Assembly (NCBI RefSeq): GCF_017377715.1
Contig: NZ_JAFVMF010000006.1
Location: 186,001 to 250,000 of the forward strand
Direction of reading: 5' to 3'
DNA length: 64,000 nt
DNA from: Acetobacter sacchari
GTDB lineage: Bacteria; Pseudomonadota; Alphaproteobacteria; Acetobacterales; Acetobacteraceae
Both the position numbers and the translations under genes were made by a program. Every line of letters begins with the position of its first letter. The stretch's first letter is position 1. A model generated the notes under the pieces. It was not told the origin of the DNA. It worked only from the letters and a program-made list of their open reading frames with translations, and made no database searches. Positions 26,775 through 35,579 of this stretch are shown here, piece by piece.

Positions 26775-27533
26775 ATGGCCACTATAGAAGTCACTGACCT
26801 CGCCATCTCCTTTCCTCTCTATCATGGTGACGCGAGAAGCCTGAAGAAGACAGTTCGCCGATCGCTTGACGGTAAGCTCTCGGGCAGGTTTACGCAGGAT
26901 CGGCGCGAGCGGGTTCTGGTGCAGGCCCTGAAGGGGGTCAGTTTTTCACTGCAACGCGGAGAGAGGCTCGGGCTGATCGGAGGCAACGGGGCGGGAAAGA
27001 CCACTCTGCTGCGCGCTCTGGCTGGAATATACGAACCACTGGAAGGGCAGGTGCTCGTACAGGGCCGCATTGGCGCACTGCTGGATACGTCCCTCGGCAT
27101 GAACGACGACATGTCGGGCCGGGAGAATATCCGCTTGCGTGGCCTGTTCCATGCTCTGGGCGAAGTCGCCATTCAGGAGATCGAACGAGACGTCGAAACT
27201 TTTGCGGATCTTGGTCCCTTCCTCGATCTGCCAATCAAGACTTACAGTTCGGGAATGAGAGTCCGTCTGGCATTCGGACTGGCGACCGCGATTATGCCCC
27301 AGGTGCTGATCATGGACGAGTGGTTCATGGCGGGTGACGCCTCGTTTCGCGAGCGAGCGAAGCAAAGGATGATCGGGTTGGTGGAGGGGGCCGAAATTCT
27401 GGTGGTCTCCAGTCACCAGCCGGAGATCATGCAGGAGTGGTGCACCCGTCTACTTTGGATGGATCAGGGGCGGGTGCGCATGGATGGCCCGACCGAAGAC
27501 GTTCTTGATGCTTATTTGTCCACCGCGGGCTGA
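26775..27533 (+). CDS. ABC polysaccharide exporter ATPase (Wzt-like, short form)
   Basis: 252 aa from the ATG at 26775, 5 bp after the permease stop. Walker A GGNGAGKT (69-76), signature YSSGMRVRLAF and Walker B VLIMDEWFMAGD are all intact. The N-terminal SFPLYHGDARSLKK fits the KpsT/Wzt family. The protein stops after the ATPase domain and lacks the C-terminal carbohydrate-binding domain that long Wzt proteins use to read a capped O-antigen end. Export is therefore probably coupled to synthesis by another mechanism. Confidence 0.92.
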   Translation: MATIEVTDLAISFPLYHGDARSLKKTVRRSLDGKLSGRFTQDRRERVLVQALKGVSFSLQRGERLGLIGGNGAGKTTLLRALAGIYEPLEGQVLVQGRIGALLDTSLGMNDDMSGRENIRLRGLFHALGEVAIQEIERDVETFADLGPFLDLPIKTYSSGMRVRLAFGLATAIMPQVLIMDEWFMAGDASFRERAKQRMIGLVEGAEILVVSSHQPEIMQEWCTRLLWMDQGRVRMDGPTEDVLDAYLSTAG

Positions 27534-27871
27534 TGCAGAGGGCGCGATCGCCTTGAATGGCGCCCAGATCCCGTGTTGCGTTGGTTGCGAATTGGTAGCC
27601 GGGTTTTAAACTGCGACGCGCGCCGTTTACTTATTAGGTGCGCGTATAAAATTTGCGAATACAGCCGTTAATTAAGCGTTATTTTTTTGCGCAAACCATG
27701 TTCATGTCGCCTCAAAATGTAAAAACCCCAGATTTTCAAAGGAATACATCGTCAATTCGTGGGCTGGGCTTTTGTAGAGTCTCCTTATGCGTTATTGAAA
27801 GGTAAGAAGCGGATGCGATGTCTGCCCTGACTGGCTGAGAAGGCGTTTGGCGGGAACGTCGGCGTGAGTGA
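27534..27871. other. AT-rich intergenic region before the glycosyltransferases
   Basis: About 340 bp, notably AT-rich from 27600 to 27800, so a promoter for the glycosyltransferase genes is likely here. GGGCGC/GCGCCC at 27550-27575 with a 14-nt loop is a possible weak terminator for the exporter pair. No gene was recognised. Confidence 0.45.
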
Positions 27872-30800
27872 ATGGCTGTAATCTACAATACGAATTACAC
27901 TCACAACCCGAATTATTATCTCACGTTAGCAATTGAGCGGGCGGCCAAGACTGTTCTTGGCGATGATGCCGTCGTTGTCGCCGACAACATGACTCTCGCC
28001 GGCATCGCGGCCTCTGGGCGACATGACGTTCTGATCTGCATTGACGGGCAACGGATCAACAGCGAGTTGATGAAGCGGGTGCGCCCTGCATTCAAAACGA
28101 TGATTTTCTGGGCGTTTGAAGACCCGTTTATGGTCGAATTCAACGTCAACAATACCGGCATATTCGATTACGTCTTCACCAACGATCCTTCATGTGTCAG
28201 CGAGTACAAGACGCCGGCGTTCTACCTTCCGCTCGCGGCCAGTGTCTCTATTCACGAGCGCAAGGTCCGTGCCGCCAACGAACTCGACTACGACATCTTT
28301 TTCGCTGGCACGATGTGGCCGAACCGGGTGGAAACGCTTCGCCGCGTGATCGCGGCTTTCCCTGAAGCGCGACTGAAACTGATCTGTCCTGGCAACGAAT
28401 ATTTGCCTCCTCTGCCTGCCGATATCGCTGAACTCGCAATTCAGCGGCCGGTCAGCCATGAAGCGTTCATCGACTTCGCCAACGCGAGCACCGTGACGTT
28501 GACGATGTTCCGCGACTACGCGAGTCATGGAGACGTGGGTCAGGCGACAGCGCCAGGGCCGCGTTTTTACGAACTCGCACTGGCAGGCGCCGCTCAGGTG
28601 GTCGAAATCGGCCAGTCGATGCGTGAAAGCTATCTGACCGAGATCAACGGAATCAATGTCGCACGAGACGCAGACGAACTGATCGGGCATGTGGCTGCGT
28701 TGCTTGGCAACAAGTCGCTGCGTCGCAAACAGGCGCTGGCCGCCCAAAAGTCCGTGTCGGAAGCCCATCTCTACGAGCACCGCATCCGGCGGATGATCGA
28801 GACGACCGGCGCTAATTTTGGCCGCAACGCCCCGTCGCCGACTAATGTTCCGTCCCGCAAGGGACGGCTGCGTGTCCTGATGTGCACGCATTCGACCATC
28901 TACGAACAGAACTGGGGTGGCGTAGAGGTTTATCAGCGGACGATTTCGTCCATGCTCCTGCGTGACGTCGAGTTTTTCTACTGGCTCCGGCGGAACGGCT
29001 CGTGTCGTCTGACTGACGCCAGCGGAAGGGAGATCGAAAGTTTCGACGTGCCCGACGTCGGTTGGCTGGACGCGCTGTGCGATGCGCCGGAAGAAACAGC
29101 ATTTTCGAGCGCCTTAAGCCAGTACAACTTCGATATCGTTCATTTTCAACATCTCGGACATCACACGATGTCCTTGCCGATCATTGCGAAGGCCAATGGC
29201 GCCGGCGTGGTGTTTTCCGCGCATGACTTCCTTCTGGTGTCCGCGCACTACAACCTTCTCAATCATGAGATGCGGTATTGCGAGGAGGACGTGAAATGGG
29301 TTCTCGCCGCCGACATCATGCTCAAGCGTTCGGAGAATCTTGAGTTTGGAGCAGAGCAGACGCGACGGGCTTTCGTCGCGACGATGCTTAACTCAGTCGA
29401 TGCGATTTTGTTCGGCACGGAGCACTCGCGCAATCTGACGCATACGATCTACCCGCGTCTGGACAGCAAGCGCAGTTTTGTTCTGGGAATTCCGTCGCCC
29501 GAGACGACCGCGCCGATCACGCCGAAGGCGTATCAACCCCTCGACGGGCGTCGTCTTTCAGTCGCCATCATCGGAAACTTCCTGCGGACGAAGGGGGCCG
29601 ACACGGTCCTGAATGCGATCGAGATCGCGAATCCCGATCTCTTCGAGTTCCATATTTTCGGTTATGTGCATCCCGAGTATCAGGAGGTTCTGAACAACCT
29701 CAAACGCGCCAACGTGCACGTCTACGGGCGTTATTCGGTCGGCGAGATCGCCGCGTTGCAGGTTGCGGACGTCGCTCTCAATCTTTCCATATGGCCCGAA
29801 ACCTATTGCATCTCCCTCTCGGAGGCGTGGCAAAACGGGCTGATTCCCATCGTGACCGACGTCGGCGCTCTTGGCGACCGTGTGATCGATGGCGTCAATG
29901 GCTTCAAGGTGCCGATCGGTGCGCCTGCCAAAGTGCTCGAACGTCTGGAATTAATCCGTTCATGCGAGGCCGTGCGTCAATCTTTGATGGCCAATATCGG
30001 CCCACATCTATGGACAAATGCACAGGAATACGGCGCAGCGCTTCTGAGCCTTTACCGAGATGTGGCGCCGCGCAATGGCTTAGGCAGCAGCGATGTGCAA
30101 TTCGACGCGGGGCAGGTGAACCTGTTGCCGCATCCTTCATGGAAGCATCAGGCGCCGCCACGCCACATCTTCGATCCGCCGACGACACGCGACGTTTCGA
30201 TCGAGTTGCCCGAAATCGTAACGGACTGGCATTCGATTCAGGGTGCGGAATATTACATCGACGACGTGTGCCGCCACGTCTTCGCCGAGGCCGACGACGA
30301 GGAATTCGTCATCGCCAGTGAATTTCACATTCGGGGCTGGTATGTGGCGCCGGGAGTGTCTGGCTCCGGTCAGCTTTACGCTGTCTTGATTGGTCAGGAT
30401 GAAGCGCCCCCGATCTTCATTCCCACGCAACGCGAGGTTCGTTCGGACGTGACCGGGTTGTTCCCCGGCGCTCCCCGCCGCTCCGGCTTCGCCGGTCAGG
30501 TCGCATTGCGTGGAAAGTGGTGCGAAGGCGTGTTTCGCATCGGTCTGGCGAACATTGTCCATGGACGCGGCGCATTTCAGTTGACTGGCGTGCAGATCGA
30601 AGTCGCGGATGGGCAAATCATCGGTATCGCCCGCGTCCCACCCTCCAATGGACAGATTTTGCGCGACTTCGAGCGCGTTTCGGAAAGCGACGGCGTGCTG
30701 CGGGGCATCAAGCTGTCGACGCTCCCCGATGGACCGCGCCACGTCTACTCCGGCGACCTCGAATTCTACCTCGATCACGTCACAGGTCTCATCGAAGATG

Positions 30801-31222
30801 GCGGCCAGCATGAGAGAGATGTTGAAGGAAGTGACCTGATCGTAAGGGGGTGGGCTTTCCTTCGGGGGCTGTCTCGCGCCGGGCAGATTTTCGTGGTTCT
30901 GGTGAACGAGGCTAATGCCAGCAGCGTATCGTTCGGCACATCCCGTCTAATTCGTCAGGACGTGCAGACGATCTTCCATGACGCGCCTCTTTGCGTCGGC
31001 TTTGTCGGCAACCTGAGCCTCAATAGGGGGTTCAACGAAACGCTCGACGGAGCATACCGTCTATGTCTGCTCAATGTCGTCGGCGATGAAGCCGGAATGC
31101 GCCCCACTGCGGTTCGCCTGACCAGCAGGGACGGGAAAATCGTATCCGTTGAGGATTCGCCGCCCAGCGAAGCGGTTCTTGATAAATGCCGCGAAGCGGC
31201 GAGCGGATTTCTGAGCGCCTGA
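27872..31222 (+). CDS. Large modular glycosyltransferase: CgeB-like + GT4 + duplicated C-terminal module
   Basis: 1116 aa, no signal or membrane segment. Residues 1 to about 315 resemble CgeB/GT4-like transferases (TMIFWAFEDPF, FFAGTMWPNRVE, GPRFYELALAGAAQV). Residues about 332-735 form a second, GT-B fold transferase (RVLMCTHSTIYEQNWGGVEV, SVAIIGNFLRTKGAD, PETYCISLSEAWQNG with the donor-binding Glu). Residues about 810-912 and 988-1090 are two copies of one module sharing GW....GxSxxGQ, a central R..R.DV..xF..AP..xGF.G, and a late T.V......DG.I. Two active sites in one chain suggest consecutive sugar additions in the cytoplasm. The module's role is unknown; carbohydrate or partner binding is a guess. 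Confidence 0.85.
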   Translation: MAVIYNTNYTHNPNYYLTLAIERAAKTVLGDDAVVVADNMTLAGIAASGRHDVLICIDGQRINSELMKRVRPAFKTMIFWAFEDPFMVEFNVNNTGIFDYVFTNDPSCVSEYKTPAFYLPLAASVSIHERKVRAANELDYDIFFAGTMWPNRVETLRRVIAAFPEARLKLICPGNEYLPPLPADIAELAIQRPVSHEAFIDFANASTVTLTMFRDYASHGDVGQATAPGPRFYELALAGAAQVVEIGQSMRESYLTEINGINVARDADELIGHVAALLGNKSLRRKQALAAQKSVSEAHLYEHRIRRMIETTGANFGRNAPSPTNVPSRKGRLRVLMCTHSTIYEQNWGGVEVYQRTISSMLLRDVEFFYWLRRNGSCRLTDASGREIESFDVPDVGWLDALCDAPEETAFSSALSQYNFDIVHFQHLGHHTMSLPIIAKANGAGVVFSAHDFLLVSAHYNLLNHEMRYCEEDVKWVLAADIMLKRSENLEFGAEQTRRAFVATMLNSVDAILFGTEHSRNLTHTIYPRLDSKRSFVLGIPSPETTAPITPKAYQPLDGRRLSVAIIGNFLRTKGADTVLNAIEIANPDLFEFHIFGYVHPEYQEVLNNLKRANVHVYGRYSVGEIAALQVADVALNLSIWPETYCISLSEAWQNGLIPIVTDVGALGDRVIDGVNGFKVPIGAPAKVLERLELIRSCEAVRQSLMANIGPHLWTNAQEYGAALLSLYRDVAPRNGLGSSDVQFDAGQVNLLPHPSWKHQAPPRHIFDPPTTRDVSIELPEIVTDWHSIQGAEYYIDDVCRHVFAEADDEEFVIASEFHIRGWYVAPGVSGSGQLYAVLIGQDEAPPIFIPTQREVRSDVTGLFPGAPRRSGFAGQVALRGKWCEGVFRIGLANIVHGRGAFQLTGVQIEVADGQIIGIARVPPSNGQILRDFERVSESDGVLRGIKLSTLPDGPRHVYSGDLEFYLDHVTGLIEDGGQHERDVEGSDLIVRGWAFLRGLSRAGQIFVVLVNEANASSVSFGTSRLIRQDVQTIFHDAPLCVGFVGNLSLNRGFNETLDGAYRLCLLNVVGDEAGMRPTAVRLTSRDGKIVSVEDSPPSEAVLDKCREAASGFLSA
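30301..31143 (+). repeat. Tandem coding duplication: two approximately 100-residue modules
   Basis: Copy A (about 30301-30616) and copy B (about 30835-31143) encode alignable modules at the C-terminus of the 1116-aa transferase. Shared positions include GW, a GQ followed by hydrophobic VL, R-DV, F-AP, GF-G and DGxI. Similarity is at protein level; the DNA has diverged, so the duplication is old. Confidence 0.75.
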
Positions 31223-31310
31223 TGCACGCGGCGTCTGTCGCAAGCATTAAGCGACGGGGATGCGAACCGTCGTTTGGATATCGCGCAGACACGCGGGTGG
31301 GAGAGGTGCG

Positions 31311-34300
31311 ATGACACTATCGCCTTCCGACGAAATTCTTGGCGCGGGCGCTGCGCCAGTTGTGGCGCAGCCCGCATGGGCTCGCTTCGAGGCAAGTTGG
31401 TACAGACGCACATATCCGTTCGTCGCTGCAGCGCTTGCAGACGGACAATACTCCAACGAATATAATTATTACGAATCCATTGGCGCAGCGTTAGGACATT
31501 CTCCTAATCCATGGTTCGATGAATTGTGGTACTTGTCCACCTACCCAGAGGTCATGCGCGCGGTAAAGCGTGGCGAATGGACTTCAGGTTTCGATCATTA
31601 CAAGCAGGTCGGTTATACGAAACTTTCCCCACACTGGTTGTTTTCTGAGCAATACTACCGGCGCATGAACCCCGACGTGACGCACCGTGTCATTGCCGAG
31701 AAGGGGAAGCTGAACGGATACGATCATTTTCTGTCTGGTGGGGAGGCAGGTTTTCGTAGCGGTAGCCGGTTCTTCGATCCGCACGTGGTGGCGATCCACG
31801 CATCGTCCGGCCCTGTCGCGAACGTTCGCGTGTCGGGACGTGAGTCAGGCTGCGCGGATACCTGGTTTTCATTGCTGCTTGATGTCCAGAACGGCCTCCT
31901 TGATGGCTGCCGTTCGTCCTGGTACTTCGATCCGGTCTGGTATCTGCGCCGTTATCCCGAAGTAGCCGAACAGATAAAGCAGGGTGAGTTCACCTGCGCG
32001 CTTCATCATTACCTCATGGTGGACGACGCAAACGCCTACGATCCGCAAGAAGCGTTCTCTGAAGCGTTTTACGCGGAGGCATATCCAGACGTTGCTGCGT
32101 CAGTAAAGGCTGGGCAGTTTCGAAACGGCTTCGATCACTTCCTGCGGGCTGGCGCCCGCGAGGGGCGGTTGCCAGTGGCTGGCTGTGATCTCGAGCGATA
32201 CGCCACCCGGCCGAGCGTTCGCGCAGACATCGAGAGCGGCCTTTTCCTGGATCCTTACGCGCACTGGGTTGCGTCACGCTCTGCAGACGCCACGTCTACG
32301 CTTCCGGCGCAAACAGCCGAGACTTACGCCAAGGCGCATTTCATCGATACTGCGCGATCGACGACCACGTTTCTCGGTCGTCGCCCCCTGAACTTCACCT
32401 GCGACGGACCACCAGTGGTCAGCGTCATCATCGTGCTGCACAATCATTTTCCGCTGACCATGGGGACCCTGGCGTCTTTGCGGGATAATTTTGGCGGCAA
32501 TATTGAGTTGATTCTGGTGGACTCAGGCTCCACCGACGAAACGAAGCATATCGCCCGATACGTGCGTGGTGCGCGCATCATCCCGTTGCGTTATAACGCG
32601 GGCTTCGTCCGCGCCTGCAATCTTGGACTTGCGGAAGTCACTGCTCCTGTCACGCTCTATCTTAACAATGACGTTCGGTTGGCGCCGGGCGCGCTGACCC
32701 ATGCGTTGAAGCGTCTGGCCTCCTCGTCGGACATTGGGGCCGTCGGCGGAAAGATCGTCCGCACAAATGGGCTTCTGCAGGAAGCTGGCTCGATCATCTG
32801 GCGCGACGGGTCGACCTTCGGTTACCTGCGTGACGGGGATCCAAATTGCGCCGAGGCGAATTTCGTTCGCGACGTTGACTACTGCTCCGCGGCGTTCCTG
32901 CTTGTTTCAACGGCCGCGGCCAAAGAACTGGCTGGTTTCGATCAAAGATACTGTCCAGCATATTTTGAAGACGCTGATTTTTGCGCACGCCTGATCGAGC
33001 AGGGGCTGAGGGTCGTTTACGATCCATCCGTGGTGATCGAGCACCTGGAATACGGCTCCTCCAATTCCGGGGCCTCCCACGCGCTAATGCAGCGAAACAG
33101 ACGGGTGCTCGCCGCGTTAAGGGGCGTATTTCTTCGCAATCAGTTGCCTGCGCACAGCCGTAACGTCATTCTGGCGCGAACCCGGAAAGGCGCCGGAGCG
33201 CGCATTCTGTTCATCGAGGATCGCGTGCCGTTGCGCAGTCTCGGATCGGGCTATGTGCGTTCAAACGACATCGTGCGCGGGCTTGCAGAATTGGGACATC
33301 AGGTGACGGTGTACCCGGTCGACAATCACTTCCACTCTGTTGCGCGCATTTACGCCGACTTCCCCGATACTGTGGAAGTCCTGTTCGACAAGACCGCCAC
33401 GCAGTTCGATCATTTTTTGGAGGAACGAGCCGGGTGCTTTGATGTCGTCTGGATTGGCCGCACACATAACCTCAACCGAGTGCTGCCGATCCTGCACGGT
33501 AACCACAGGTACCTTACAGGATGCGACGTTATCCTCGACACAGAGGTGGTAGCTGCCCCGCGTACGTTGTTGCGGGAGCAGGCTCTCGACCTGCCGGAAA
33601 CGATCTCAGACCTTGATGCGGCGCTCCGCGCCGAATTCGAAAATGCCACGTTCTGCAAGCAGATCGTCGCCGTTACCGAAGCCGAGGCCGGGTTGATCAG
33701 GCGCTCAGGACATACGAACGTCAATGTTCTGGGGCACGCCCTGCAAGTCGCGCCGACTCCCGCGTCATTCGCCGAGCGGGCAGGGCTTCTGTTTGTCGGG
33801 GCGATCACGGATCAGGATTCTCCGAACCTTGATTCGTTGCTCTGGTTTCTTAGTGAAGTCATGCCGATTATCGCCGAACGGCGACCCTTGATCGCGCAGC
33901 TGACTATCGCCGGGTATCAGGGAGCGGACGTCGATATGACGCTCCTGTCCGAATTCGACAACGTGAGGCTCATCGGGCGCGTGGATGATCTCTCGCCTCT
34001 TTACGACGCACATCGGGCGTTTGTCGCGCCGACGCGGTTCGCAGGAGGCATCCCCTACAAGATTCACGAGAGCGCATCACGCGGGCTGCCAGTCGTGGCG
34101 AGTCAGTTGCTTATCGACGAACTGGGATGGGTCGCCGGGCGAGACATCCTTTCAGGTGGCGCACCGGACGCAGAGACTTTCGCGGGCGCAGTCATTACGC
34201 TTTACGATGACGAATCCTTGTGGAGCGGCGTCAGGCAGGCGGCGCTGGACCGCATCTGTAACGACTGCGATCCCGCGCGCTTCGTGCGCACGCTTTCGGA

Positions 34301-34325
34301 CGTCATCGAAAAGGCTCGCGAATGA
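31311..34325 (+). CDS. Large glycosyltransferase: aromatic YPDV repeats + GT2 + GT4
   Basis: 1004 aa from the ATG at 31311, with GAGAGG upstream; the frame is open to 31260. Residues 26-290 hold five copies of an approximately 42-residue repeat (F-D/S-x-x-W/Y-Y, Y/N-P-D/E-V, G-x-F/Y, H/Y-Y/F). Residues about 366-600 are a GT2 (GT-A) domain: VSVIIVLHNHFP, LVDSGSTDET, YLNNDV as the metal-binding DxD equivalent, and a YFEDADFC acid motif. Residues about 640-1004 are a GT4 domain with LLFVGAITDQDSPN and IPYKIHESASRGLPVV. It is inferred to act on the exported glycan. Confidence 0.87.
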   Translation: MTLSPSDEILGAGAAPVVAQPAWARFEASWYRRTYPFVAAALADGQYSNEYNYYESIGAALGHSPNPWFDELWYLSTYPEVMRAVKRGEWTSGFDHYKQVGYTKLSPHWLFSEQYYRRMNPDVTHRVIAEKGKLNGYDHFLSGGEAGFRSGSRFFDPHVVAIHASSGPVANVRVSGRESGCADTWFSLLLDVQNGLLDGCRSSWYFDPVWYLRRYPEVAEQIKQGEFTCALHHYLMVDDANAYDPQEAFSEAFYAEAYPDVAASVKAGQFRNGFDHFLRAGAREGRLPVAGCDLERYATRPSVRADIESGLFLDPYAHWVASRSADATSTLPAQTAETYAKAHFIDTARSTTTFLGRRPLNFTCDGPPVVSVIIVLHNHFPLTMGTLASLRDNFGGNIELILVDSGSTDETKHIARYVRGARIIPLRYNAGFVRACNLGLAEVTAPVTLYLNNDVRLAPGALTHALKRLASSSDIGAVGGKIVRTNGLLQEAGSIIWRDGSTFGYLRDGDPNCAEANFVRDVDYCSAAFLLVSTAAAKELAGFDQRYCPAYFEDADFCARLIEQGLRVVYDPSVVIEHLEYGSSNSGASHALMQRNRRVLAALRGVFLRNQLPAHSRNVILARTRKGAGARILFIEDRVPLRSLGSGYVRSNDIVRGLAELGHQVTVYPVDNHFHSVARIYADFPDTVEVLFDKTATQFDHFLEERAGCFDVVWIGRTHNLNRVLPILHGNHRYLTGCDVILDTEVVAAPRTLLREQALDLPETISDLDAALRAEFENATFCKQIVAVTEAEAGLIRRSGHTNVNVLGHALQVAPTPASFAERAGLLFVGAITDQDSPNLDSLLWFLSEVMPIIAERRPLIAQLTIAGYQGADVDMTLLSEFDNVRLIGRVDDLSPLYDAHRAFVAPTRFAGGIPYKIHESASRGLPVVASQLLIDELGWVAGRDILSGGAPDAETFAGAVITLYDDESLWSGVRQAALDRICNDCDPARFVRTLSDVIEKARE
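31386..32180 (+). repeat. Five tandem approximately 42-residue YPDV repeats (coding)
   Basis: Copies begin near residues 26, 68, 109, 204 and 247 of the encoded protein. Recognisable cores are WYRRTYPFV, WYLSTYPEV, YYRRMNPDV, WYLRRYPEV and FYAEAYPDV, each followed by a GxF/Y/W turn and a Y/F-rich end. About 50 degenerate residues separate copies 3 and 4, and a sixth decayed copy may follow. Similar repeats occur in other bacterial surface-glycan proteins; the function is unknown. Confidence 0.8.
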
Positions 34326-34415
34326 CAAACTGCGTCGTTTGCGGGACGCGCCCGCTGGGAGAGTCCTCCCTAGTTGTGTATGAACATTTCTCGCACCCCG
34401 GACTGGAAGAGCGGC

Positions 34416-35414
34416 ATGGCCAAAAGCGCTGAAAAGACAGAAAAATACTCGGGAAAGGTCCTGATCTGCAGCGGCGGGCGCTTTGAATCCCAGGCCAACG
34501 CTCAGATACGCGAGTCCATCATGGCGGGCTGGGCCAAGGTCTTTGGCGAAGAAAACGTCATCGCTGCGAACATCAACGGCGCAGCGGCCTCTATTCAGTA
34601 TCTCCGACCGACGATCGTCTTCGCCATCGGGTCCTACCTCCCTGAGAGCACCTATTTTGGCGAGGTTTGCCGGGAGGCGCGTAAGGTCGGCGCCGCGACG
34701 GTTTTCTGGGCGACCGAAGATCCCTATGAGCAGGATGCGTCTTACCGCATTACGGACGAATTCGACGTCGTCTTCTCGTGCGAACGTTGGGGTTCGAATT
34801 TTTATACGCGACCGAACGTCTGGCATCTTCCGCTCGCGGCATGCCCGAACCTGCATTATCGGCCGATCAATGAGACGACCGAGCGCACGATCGACGTGCT
34901 GTTCTGCGGCGTTGCCTTCACGAACCGCAAAGATATCGTGCGTGGATTGCTGCCGACGTTGCGCAATCTGAACATCAAGATCGTCGGGCCGGGCTGGGGC
35001 GAACTGGGCGTTGGCTTCTCGGACGCGCGTCTTGAGAAGGAGCAGTTGGTGCAATTCTACCAACACTCCAAGATCGTTCTGAATCTCGGTCGCAGCCTGA
35101 GCTTCGAGAACAAGCGCTTCATGATTTCGCCGTCGACTCCCGGTCCCCGGACCTATGAGGCTGCCGCGGCAGGGGCGATGCAGATATTCCACGAAGATAC
35201 TTACGAAATCCGCCGCTATTATACGAAAGACGAAATTCCGTCCTTCTCCAACAAGAGAGATTTCGATCGACTGCTCGACGTTTACCTCGACAACGGCGCG
35301 TTGCGACTGGAAACGACGAAGAAGGCGCAGGCGCGCACGATGGCGGAGCACACGTATGGGCATCGTATTCGCGAGGCTTTGGATATTTTGAACAAGGGCG
35401 GTTTCTTGCCGTGA
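34416..35414 (+). CDS. CgeB-like glycosyltransferase
   Basis: 332 aa from the ATG at 34416, preceded by GGAAGAG; ATG 34380 and TTG 34374 are open but lack a ribosome-binding site. GKVLICSGGRFESQANAQIRE opens the protein. TVFWATEDPYEQD, DVLFCGVAFTNRKD and PGPRTYEAAAAGAMQIFHED parallel the CgeB-like half of the 1116-aa protein, so the two are paralogous. A GT-B fold transferase is inferred. It is the last gene of the glycan block, 90 bp after the previous one, and is followed by competing hairpins. Confidence 0.82.
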   Translation: MAKSAEKTEKYSGKVLICSGGRFESQANAQIRESIMAGWAKVFGEENVIAANINGAAASIQYLRPTIVFAIGSYLPESTYFGEVCREARKVGAATVFWATEDPYEQDASYRITDEFDVVFSCERWGSNFYTRPNVWHLPLAACPNLHYRPINETTERTIDVLFCGVAFTNRKDIVRGLLPTLRNLNIKIVGPGWGELGVGFSDARLEKEQLVQFYQHSKIVLNLGRSLSFENKRFMISPSTPGPRTYEAAAAGAMQIFHEDTYEIRRYYTKDEIPSFSNKRDFDRLLDVYLDNGALRLETTKKAQARTMAEHTYGHRIREALDILNKGGFLP

Positions 35415-35427
35415 ATCTTGTTCTTGA

Positions 35428-35475
35428 GATGTGCCGCGGATTTTAGTTGGGGCACATCCCATGTGCCTTTCAAAC
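35428..35475 (+). terminator. Three-segment competing hairpins after the glycan locus
   Basis: GATGTGCC (35428-35435), GGCACATC (35451-35458) and ATGTGCC (35461-35467). Segment 2 can pair with either 1 or 3. The 2-3 hairpin (loop CCC) is followed by TTTC. The result may be a plain terminator or a switchable one. Confidence 0.5.
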
Positions 35476-35579
35476 TCGCGTATTGTTGGCAAATTTACTC
35501 TGCTGCAAGTGGCTGCAGCCAGGGGGAGGGAGCGGGTAACCTGCTTCTGATCGGTGTAGTCCTAAAACAAACGTGACTA

